Of a stretch of DNA of 64,000 bases, positions 57,687-64,000 are shown one piece after another. The notes under the pieces are model-generated. The model made no database searches and had not been told where the DNA came from. It saw only the letters and a program-made list of their open reading frames with translations. Each line of letters opens with the position of its first letter. Within the stretch, counting starts at the first letter, position 1. This DNA is from JANQPA01 sp964548175 (GTDB lineage Bacteria > Bacteroidota > Bacteroidia > Chitinophagales > Saprospiraceae): the NCBI GenBank assembly GCA_964548175.1, contig CAZJQS010000021.1:1-64000 (forward strand), in the 5' to 3' direction. The translations under genes and the position numbers were made by a program.

Positions 57687-59300
57687 CTAAGCATACAACT
57701 TATCATAATACTCCTCCAACATCCGCTTCACCGCAAATTCATCTTTATTATCCAGGATGCTGGCCTTCATCATTTCTCTCCACTTTTTCTTATTGTCATA
57801 GTAAGTCGGGACTACCTCTTCCAGCAGTACTTTGTACAGCGCTTCTCGGTCGTGATCATCTTGTTTTTTGACGTCATCACTTTCGAAGCCGTCGCCGAAT
57901 TGCCAGCCGTTTACGCCGTGCTTGCAGGCTTCCGGCCACCAGCCGTCGAGGATGCTGCAATTGAGAACACCGTTGATGGCGGCTTTCATGCCGGAGGTGC
58001 CGCTGGCTTCTTTAGGCCGGCGGGGGTTATTGAGCCAGATATCGGAGCCCCGGGTTAACATGGCGCCGGTCGCCATGTCGTAATTAGGCACGAATACCAC
58101 GGAATTGGGATATTTTTCTGTCATTGCCACCAGGTCGGCGACTATTTTTTTTCCATTATCGTCCAATGGATGTGCCTTTCCGGAGAAAATGATCTGTATG
58201 CGCCCTTCTTCCAGATAGGGAGCGATCACATCAGGCTTGCTGAAGATCAGGTTGGCGCGCTTGTAGGGAACGGCGCGGCGAGAGAAGCCGATGATCAGGT
58301 TATCTTCTTTCAACTCGGCGCCGGTGCGGTCTTTGACGAATTGGATCAGGTCGCGTTTGTTTTGGAGATGAGCTTCCCAAAGATCGCCGCCTTTTTCGGC
58401 AGTTTTGATCATATTATCGTCCACCCAGGTCGGCAGATGGATGGCGTTGGTTATCGGGACGATCTCGGAGCGATTGTCAATGTGGGCCCACATTTCGTTA
58501 GCGGTTTTGCCGTGCAATTGGGCCACGGCATTGGATTTTTTGGACATCCGAAGCGCTCCGACGGTCATATTGAAAGGAGCGCCGCCGAGCTCGACAAGCT
58601 GCTCGATGGTCAATCCAAGGTTGGCGCCCATGTAAAGCAGGCGGTCAATGGGGTGCGACTCGTTGCCCTGGATCACCGGGGTGTGCGTGGTGAAAACAAT
58701 TTCTTTCTTGCACTCTTCCAACGCTTCCTCAAAAGAAGAGCCGCCTTCCATTTTTTCTCTTAATAACTCAAAGCCGGCAAACAGGGCGTGACCCTCATTG
58801 AAGTGATAAATGTCAATATCAAGGCCTAGTGCTCTGATGGCCCTTATCCCGCCGATACCTAAAACCATTTCCTGCGCGATGCGTTCTTCACCGAACCATC
58901 CATACAATTGGCCGGTAATCCAGGCGTCTGCATTGTCAGGCAGATCTGTGTCGAGCAAATAAAGCGGGGCATTGCCGAAATTGTCGCACTTCCAGACCTT
59001 GCACTTTACATTGCGCTGTCTGATTTCTACATCAATAGTGATGCCGGTATCTTCAAGAAAGTCGTATTCATAATTGTGATAAGAATCGTAGGGGCGGCCA
59101 TCCTCTCCAATGAGTTGGTCGGTGTATCCCTGTTTCCATTTCAGGCCGATACCGATGATGGGGAAGTTATGATCTTTAGCGCCTTTCATATAATCGCCCG
59201 CCAGGATGCCGAGTCCGCCGGCATATGTTTTCAAGCTATCGTCTAATCCGTATTCCATACAGAAATAAGCGACTTTAGGAAGGTTTTTCGTTTTTGACAT
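57687..59300 (-). CDS. glgP: Alpha-glucan phosphorylase, short form
   Basis: A 537-residue GT35 enzyme of the short GlgP type that releases glucose-1-phosphate from alpha-1,4-glucans. The N-terminus is KVAYFCMEYGLDDSLKTYAGGLGILAGD. Active-site parts are FNEGHALFAGFELLREKM, VFTTHTPVIQGNESH, FSRRAVPYKRANLIF and FSGKAHPLDDNGK. WLNNPRRPKEASGTSGMKAAINGVLN contains the PLP lysine near residue 445. The C-terminus shows no extra domain. It stands alone on the minus strand; glucose-1-phosphate is also the substrate of RmlA. Confidence 0.95.
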   Translation of the reverse strand: MSKTKNLPKVAYFCMEYGLDDSLKTYAGGLGILAGDYMKGAKDHNFPIIGIGLKWKQGYTDQLIGEDGRPYDSYHNYEYDFLEDTGITIDVEIRQRNVKCKVWKCDNFGNAPLYLLDTDLPDNADAWITGQLYGWFGEERIAQEMVLGIGGIRAIRALGLDIDIYHFNEGHALFAGFELLREKMEGGSSFEEALEECKKEIVFTTHTPVIQGNESHPIDRLLYMGANLGLTIEQLVELGGAPFNMTVGALRMSKKSNAVAQLHGKTANEMWAHIDNRSEIVPITNAIHLPTWVDDNMIKTAEKGGDLWEAHLQNKRDLIQFVKDRTGAELKEDNLIIGFSRRAVPYKRANLIFSKPDVIAPYLEEGRIQIIFSGKAHPLDDNGKKIVADLVAMTEKYPNSVVFVPNYDMATGAMLTRGSDIWLNNPRRPKEASGTSGMKAAINGVLNCSILDGWWPEACKHGVNGWQFGDGFESDDVKKQDDHDREALYKVLLEEVVPTYYDNKKKWREMMKASILDNKDEFAVKRMLEEYYDKLYA

Positions 59301-59369
59301 AGGTTTATTTTTTTATTTAGAAAAATGATTTTTTAATTCCATAGGGGCGCCGTACAGCACTCCATGGCA

Positions 59370-61118
59370 TTAAAAGTCTAACCGTCTTCGTCCTATATTC
59401 ATTCTGATCCCCCCGCCAAAATACTGATCGTTTTGGTCTTTGATATCCAGGACGCTATTTTTTACGCGATTAAAGTAGTGAAGTTCCAAAAAAAGATTGT
59501 GGGCCAGCTGATAGGACAGGTCAATGCCAAAAAGGGAAATATCGGCGGTGACTCCCTGGGCCGTCTCGTTATTGAAGTTCTGTTCTCTGTCGTCATTGGG
59601 CAAGAGGAGGTTGCCGCCCCAGTTGGTGCTGTCGGCATCTTCTCCCGCAGTGGCGTTGATCAGGCGGGCTTCGATCTGTAACTTTGTGAACGGGCGGTAG
59701 CGGGCCACCATGAGCCATTCGCGGAAATTGGCGCCCAGAGGATGGGCCAACGGCTGGTTGTAGTGTGTGTAACTGGCCACGCCGTCAGTATGGGTATACG
59801 TGTAAGGGCGAACAGTGTTGTATTCGGCCTGAAAGTCCAGGTGGTCAATGCCGAGCACGTCGATGTATTTGGCGCCGATCTGGACGCCCGTCTTATTTCC
59901 CCACCAGCCGCGGTTTTCGGAAAAAACTTCCCGGAAGACGAATTCGTCCAGCGCCAGCTGTCCGTACAATTGGAAGTGGTTCAGGAAAGTCCATTTGGCA
60001 TCCAGCCCCAGCAGCACATTATCGGGACTACCCAGGCCCTGTTCAACGGTCCGGTAAAAAATAACGGGCAGCAAATACCGGAATTCCATTTGATTGGTGC
60101 GGCTGAATATGACGGATTCGAAAATGCCTATTGTTAGGTTGGGCAATAAATTCAGGCTAAGATGGTGGGCCGCCATGTATTTTTTGGGCAGCAGCTCGTT
60201 GCCACGCACGACGCCCTCTCTCAGAGTAAGCTCCGCAAAGATATTCTGATAATGCAGCTTCCATACTTTCCAGTTGAGCTTTAAATACAGATAATTGTAG
60301 GCAAAGTCCGACAGCAGCAGAGAGCGGTAACCGTTGCCGATAAAATTCTGGCCGTAGCCAAACTGCAGTCCCACATGAGATGATAAGTTGAAGCCCAGGT
60401 ATCCGGTGCTGATCAAATAATCGTATCCTCCTGACAGGCCCAGATAGGTGTTTTTATTGGTTTTCAAAAAGCCGGCGCCGGGCAGGGCTTCATACTGATC
60501 GACGTAATCTTCCACATAAACCGGATAATGCGCTTGGTTATCAATGATCTGGGTGTGAAAATAGATCTTATCGTCTATGCCCCCCCTAAGGTCAGTGCCT
60601 CGCTGGCTGATGAACAAGCCTTCGTTCGGGCGCCGGGAGGAAAAAAGCTTAAAGTTGATGATCGGGTTTACCCTCAGGTGAAATGCCGGTTGATTAACTT
60701 CGAGGAGATTGGCGGGAGTGGGATAAAAAAGGCCGAGGAATGGTTTTTCTTTTTGCTGGTATTTGGGGCTTTGCAGGCTTTTTTCGATCTGGGTAGTGCG
60801 TGCTTTTGGTTGTTTTTCGCCAAGAGCGTAAGGTAGTTCATGCTGTCCCAGCCATTCATTATTATCCAGGAAAAGGTATTCGAGGTCATCCCGGTCCTGT
60901 CGGGACCAATTGACGGCAGCGGTGTCCATTTGATAGGCAAATTCGGTGACTTCCGACCGGGTGTAAAACTTCAGGGTGGAATGGAAAACGGTATTGCCGT
61001 TGTTTTTGATCTCCATCCGGTCCAGTATATGATAAGCCGGACTTCCCAGCGGAAGTGGGTTGCTTTGGGAAAAAAGAAAGAGTGGGGACAGCAACATTGG
61101 GATTATAATGTACTTCAT
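59370..61118 (-). CDS. Wzi/RemB-like outer membrane beta-barrel
   Basis: The 582-residue protein has a signal peptide (MKYIIIPMLLSPLFLFSQ) and a mature sequence of alternating aromatic/polar strands that ends IRMNIGRRRLDF, as expected of an outer membrane barrel. Segments such as GLFISQRGTDLRGGID, HVGLQFGYGQNFIGNGYRSLLLSD and YLYLKLNWKVWKLHYQNIF resemble the capsule-assembly Wzi family and the gliding protein RemB of Bacteroidota. Wzi holds capsule on the cell surface. A role in retaining the polysaccharide made by the large locus is possible but not shown. About 174 bases upstream separate it from the next gene. Confidence 0.75.
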   Translation of the reverse strand: MKYIIIPMLLSPLFLFSQSNPLPLGSPAYHILDRMEIKNNGNTVFHSTLKFYTRSEVTEFAYQMDTAAVNWSRQDRDDLEYLFLDNNEWLGQHELPYALGEKQPKARTTQIEKSLQSPKYQQKEKPFLGLFYPTPANLLEVNQPAFHLRVNPIINFKLFSSRRPNEGLFISQRGTDLRGGIDDKIYFHTQIIDNQAHYPVYVEDYVDQYEALPGAGFLKTNKNTYLGLSGGYDYLISTGYLGFNLSSHVGLQFGYGQNFIGNGYRSLLLSDFAYNYLYLKLNWKVWKLHYQNIFAELTLREGVVRGNELLPKKYMAAHHLSLNLLPNLTIGIFESVIFSRTNQMEFRYLLPVIFYRTVEQGLGSPDNVLLGLDAKWTFLNHFQLYGQLALDEFVFREVFSENRGWWGNKTGVQIGAKYIDVLGIDHLDFQAEYNTVRPYTYTHTDGVASYTHYNQPLAHPLGANFREWLMVARYRPFTKLQIEARLINATAGEDADSTNWGGNLLLPNDDREQNFNNETAQGVTADISLFGIDLSYQLAHNLFLELHYFNRVKNSVLDIKDQNDQYFGGGIRMNIGRRRLDF

Positions 61119-61196
61119 TAAAAATCAGTTTTGGCAAAATATATAGAGCCTTTCTCAGCCTTCGGGCCGTTTTGCCGGCCAATAATTTTTGTAGTA

Positions 61197-61237
61197 GTCT
61201 TTTTTGAAGAAAAATGGGATTTTTCCTCAAAAAAGAC
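61197..61237. terminator. 19-bp near-perfect AT-rich hairpin
   Basis: GTCTTTTTTGAAGAAAAAT, loop GGG, then ATTTTTCCTCAAAAAAGAC: 19 pairs with one G-T. It lies 56 bases after the stop of the 774-residue gene and 79 bases before the Wzi-like start, so it probably ends transcription of the former. No separate T-tail. Confidence 0.6.
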
Positions 61238-61292
61238 GATATAAAAGAAATGTATTAAGCTGCACAAAAGTGCAAGGCGCTTTTGAGGCGTT

Positions 61293-63617
61293 TTATTCTC
61301 TAAAGTTTGCAATATAAGACTGAAAAGTTTTACATTCCATAACCACCTCCTGGTAAAAGCCGCTGTCGACGGGATTTTTTCTTAAAACCTCAAAATACTG
61401 GTAAGTAGGCTGGACATCTTCGCGGTATCTTTTGAGCAAATAGTTATTGCGTTCGCATTTGGCGGCCATGTAGGCGGCCTTGGCGGTAAGCTCCGGATCG
61501 TTGCTGAATTGGATGGCCTTATCGAAATATTCCAGTGCCTTATTGCAGTTCATGTACTCCCTGTTGCCGTAAGGGAAAGTAGGGTGCGGAAAAACAAAAT
61601 CGCCGCCTCTGAGCAGATAAGGCTGCATACTGGCTCCGCTGCGATAATAATCCAGGATCTCCCAGGCATGGCCGAAATAAGTCATGTTGTAGAACGCCAG
61701 TCCCATCCGGTAAAAGAGCCGGGCGCCGTTCTGCGGGTCGGCTTTGCTGCGGTAGTCCAGGTTGACCAGCCGCTCCAGGAGCTCTCCTTTGTTAAAGTCT
61801 TCCAGCGTATCGGGTACGCTGCAGTAGACACATTCGCTGAAGTTTTCGAAAAAGGGTTTAAAATTGGCGCCGTAATCGTCCCAGCGGGAGCGGTCTTCCA
61901 TTTCTTTGTAGGTTTCCAATGCGGCTTCGACCTGAAAATTAGCCAGCTGTATGGTGGCTTTCAGGTCGATCAGGTCATTTTCAATGGTTGTGGCGCCATC
62001 TTCTTTGGTGATCAACTGCCATTCGATTGGGGAGAGCGTTTCTTCGGGCCGGCGAACGATGGTCAGGAGGCTGTCGATAATGTTCTCCTGCGGATTGGGC
62101 TTGAGTTCCCTGAAAGGATGTTTGGTCAGGAAGGCTTTTCCGGGCCGGCCTGCCCTGGTGTAGAGATAGGCCATTTTGTCCTGCAGGAGGTCATCAAAAT
62201 AGCGGTACCTTTCAAAGAGGTCTCTTTGCTTTTGGATGCGGTTGATCTGCCTGTCTATTTCGCCAGGGTTTTTCAGATATTCCACAAAGCTGAGTTCGGT
62301 GATCTGGAGGACCAGTCGAAAGACTTTGAGTTGTTCTTTCAGTATGGGTTCGTCGATGCCGCGTTCAGCTATACGAAAGGCTCGCTCGGCGGCGTAATTA
62401 TCGCCTTTGATGAGTTCGATATAGCCTTCGGCCATTCGCCAGAAGGAAGGGCGGGAGACTTTTTTCTCATCGGCCAGTTTTTTGGCGAAAGCGGCCAGTT
62501 CGATGGCGTATTCTGCGGCGTTGCGCCGGGGGCGGCCAAAGCGGCTTTTATTGGTGGCTTTGTGGCTGTTGAATTCCAGTCCGAGCAGGTCTTCTTCCAG
62601 TTCTTTTATTTCGTTGACCAGCAAAGGTTCGAGGTTGTGATTGTCGGGATCGATCTCATAGATGCGCAACATTTCTTCTACTGCCCGGCTCTGATCTTCA
62701 TATGCCCGGAGGCAGTATAGTGCTGAGCGCTCCTGATCGGAGCGGCATAAGCGAAGGGCGGCTTCCCATTCTTCGTCATTTTTGATCAGGAAGCTGTTGA
62801 AAGCGGACTCCCGCTTGCTGGCGCAATGGTCAAAGATCTGAGCGTAGAGATATGAGGCTTCTACATTGCGGCCTAAAGCCCTCAGTGCTCCTGCCCGGTG
62901 CCCCTCTATCCAGTATTCGATGATGCTGGGATCGTGATCGATCTTGGGCATGAGGTATTGATATAATTCCAGTGTCCCTTTAAAGTCTTTGGCGTAATGA
63001 GCCAGCCGGATCATCTGGTAAGCGTATCGAAGCCGGATGTAATGGGACTTGACGTTCAGAAAGTCCGCACGAGCGGCCTGAATGAGCCTCTTCATAGCCG
63101 CAATATTGCGCGGAGTGTCATCCCAGGGTTCTTTCGGGACGACGTGCGGCTCACACTGCTTGGCAAAGATCAGATAGGCTATGGTTTCCAGGCACTGGTT
63201 CTTCTTCAGATAACGGGCAAAGGAATTGTCGGCCAGGTAATAACTCAAAGGAATGTTCTTACTGGCCGCTGAGGTGTACAACTGCCGGAGCAGATCCAGG
63301 TTGGTTTTGTAGACGATCTGGTAAATATCCTGCGCTTTGGGGATATTGCAAAAGCGTTCTCTCCATTCCGTGACGTTATCCCGGGGTTGAACGACTTCCT
63401 GTTTGCCGTAAGCTTCATAAAGGCTTTCAAAGCGAGGCAAAAAGGTGGCGGGCGCCTCAGGTTCCAGTATGGAAGAGATCAGAAAGGAATAGCCCCGAAA
63501 GGTGATATAGTTCGGGCCGCATCCCTTGGAGAGATCGGCCGGAGATAAAAAACTGATCACGAGTATGCAGATCCAGGTTTTAGCGGAAAGATTGAAAGAT
63601 GGTTTGCATGTTTTCAT
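61293..63617 (-). CDS. Unrecognised exported helical-repeat protein
   Basis: I do not recognise this 774-residue protein. It starts with a signal peptide (TWICILVISFLSPADLSKG) followed by CGPNYITFRGYSFLISSIL, which may be a conserved opening of a Bacteroidota family. The rest is helical with TPR-like spacing (YIRLRYAYQMIRLAHYAKDF, GTLELYQYLMPKI, ALRALGRNVEASYLYAQIF and AYMAAKCERNNYLLKRY). Several Cys are present (for example SECVYCSVPD). Cellular place: periplasm or surface. Its first 38 bases overlap the end of the upstream gene, so the two are probably co-transcribed and functionally linked. Confidence 0.75.
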   Translation of the reverse strand: MKTCKPSFNLSAKTWICILVISFLSPADLSKGCGPNYITFRGYSFLISSILEPEAPATFLPRFESLYEAYGKQEVVQPRDNVTEWRERFCNIPKAQDIYQIVYKTNLDLLRQLYTSAASKNIPLSYYLADNSFARYLKKNQCLETIAYLIFAKQCEPHVVPKEPWDDTPRNIAAMKRLIQAARADFLNVKSHYIRLRYAYQMIRLAHYAKDFKGTLELYQYLMPKIDHDPSIIEYWIEGHRAGALRALGRNVEASYLYAQIFDHCASKRESAFNSFLIKNDEEWEAALRLCRSDQERSALYCLRAYEDQSRAVEEMLRIYEIDPDNHNLEPLLVNEIKELEEDLLGLEFNSHKATNKSRFGRPRRNAAEYAIELAAFAKKLADEKKVSRPSFWRMAEGYIELIKGDNYAAERAFRIAERGIDEPILKEQLKVFRLVLQITELSFVEYLKNPGEIDRQINRIQKQRDLFERYRYFDDLLQDKMAYLYTRAGRPGKAFLTKHPFRELKPNPQENIIDSLLTIVRRPEETLSPIEWQLITKEDGATTIENDLIDLKATIQLANFQVEAALETYKEMEDRSRWDDYGANFKPFFENFSECVYCSVPDTLEDFNKGELLERLVNLDYRSKADPQNGARLFYRMGLAFYNMTYFGHAWEILDYYRSGASMQPYLLRGGDFVFPHPTFPYGNREYMNCNKALEYFDKAIQFSNDPELTAKAAYMAAKCERNNYLLKRYREDVQPTYQYFEVLRKNPVDSGFYQEVVMECKTFQSYIANFRE

Positions 63618-64000
63618 AGGACAAGTCGTTTACAAAAGTCGTATCCAAGTGATAAAAGCTGAGCGTGAAAGATAGACCTTCAAATAAAGGTAAGGTTAAT
63701 TTTACAGCTTCTTCAAGCTTATGAGCCTCGATTTTTTCCAGCCGGATGTAATCGTCCTGGTACAGATATAGGCCCTCCAGGAAGGTGCTCTTTTTTACCA
63801 GATACCGGTTTTTTTCTAAAAAAACGAACCGGCTGCTGTCCTGAAGCGCTTCTTCGGGTAAGGAATGGATCAGCCTTATCATGTCTCCACCCCTGAAAAC
63901 GACGGCCCATGAGAAAATGGGCAGGGCAAGGTCAAGCGGTAATGGATACCGGTCGGCCCGCTCCAGGTAAGGCCTGGCTTTGTCGTTATTTAGGATGGAA
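63580..64000 (-). CDS. Unrecognised protein, 3' part only
   Basis: The frame is open from the right edge of the window to a stop at 63580, giving at least 139 residues. An ATG at 63882 is internal: the codons upstream of it read LDLALPIFSWAVVFRGGD and are coding-like. Visible segments are RFVFLEKNRYLVKKSTFLEG and LYLYQDDYIRLEKIEAHKL, then FTLSFYHLDTTFVNDL. No family is recognised. The gene overlaps the 774-residue protein gene by 38 bases and probably belongs to the same operon. Confidence 0.65.
   Translation of the reverse strand, partial: SILNNDKARPYLERADRYPLPLDLALPIFSWAVVFRGGDMIRLIHSLPEEALQDSSRFVFLEKNRYLVKKSTFLEGLYLYQDDYIRLEKIEAHKLEEAVKLTLPLFEGLSFTLSFYHLDTTFVNDLSYENMQTIFQSFR

Noticed and set aside
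1..64000. tRNA or rRNA genes, transposase genes, prophage
   Set aside because: Reading both strands I found no tRNA-like cloverleaf, no rRNA sequence, no transposase or integrase motifs and no phage structural genes.

Overview
The window looks like a chromosomal contig from a marine or aquatic Bacteroidota, most likely of the Saprospiria type. This rests on a SusC/SusD pair, a type IX secretion C-terminal sorting domain, weak Shine-Dalgarno sites, an UpxY-type antiterminator, a GxxExxY protein and many short hairpin repeats. The genus is inference. A run of 100 Ns (42078-42177) marks an assembly gap.

Region 1 (1-0.69 kb): a GxxExxY nuclease-like gene bounded by inverted copies of a short repeat that recurs at four other places in the window. 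Region 2 (0.69-41.75 kb, all minus strand, read from right to left): a very large exopolysaccharide/capsule locus. It opens with an HTH/nucleotidyltransferase-like regulator with a palindrome at its start. Then come an L-2-hydroxyglutarate oxidase, the UDP-GlcNAc(3NAc)A precursor enzymes WbpE and WbpA, an UpxY/NusG antiterminator, RmlA, a UDP-glucuronate 4-epimerase, a PHP-type tyrosine phosphatase, the Wza exporter and the Wzc tyrosine autokinase, WbpD, WbpB and the Wzm/Wzt ABC exporter. Inside wzt the base composition drops sharply. From there to about 2.6 kb lies an AT-rich variable segment with most of the 15 glycosyltransferases, a Wzy-like polymerase, two intact and one broken sulfotransferase, two methyltransferases and an acetyltransferase. 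It also holds the WbpG/HisH2/HisF2 trio that turns an acetamido group into an acetamidino group. gmd closes the locus.

Region 3 (41.75-42.59 kb): a non-coding array of at least eleven hairpin repeats interrupted by the gap. Region 4 (42.6-47.6 kb): a T9SS-sorted secreted protein and cobalamin-dependent methionine synthase (metH). Region 5 (48-51.4 kb, plus strand): DUF2061-cysC-cysD-cysN, which makes APS and PAPS; no sulfate-reduction genes are seen, so PAPS may serve the sulfotransferases of region 2. Region 6 (51.5-55.9 kb): a SusD/SusC glycan uptake pair. Region 7 (56.4-64 kb): a lectin-OmpA fusion, a short-form alpha-glucan phosphorylase, a Wzi/RemB-like outer membrane barrel, an unrecognised 774-residue exported protein and the 3' part of another unrecognised gene running off the window.

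Taken together, the genes describe production of a complex surface polysaccharide. It is predicted to contain amidinated diamino-uronic acids, to be sulfated, and possibly O-acetylated and methylated. Its precursor chemistry generates 2-hydroxyglutarate, which the co-encoded oxidase could recycle. The initiating transferase, a Wzx flippase, the WbpI epimerase, rmlBCD and a GDP-fucose synthase are not in the window.
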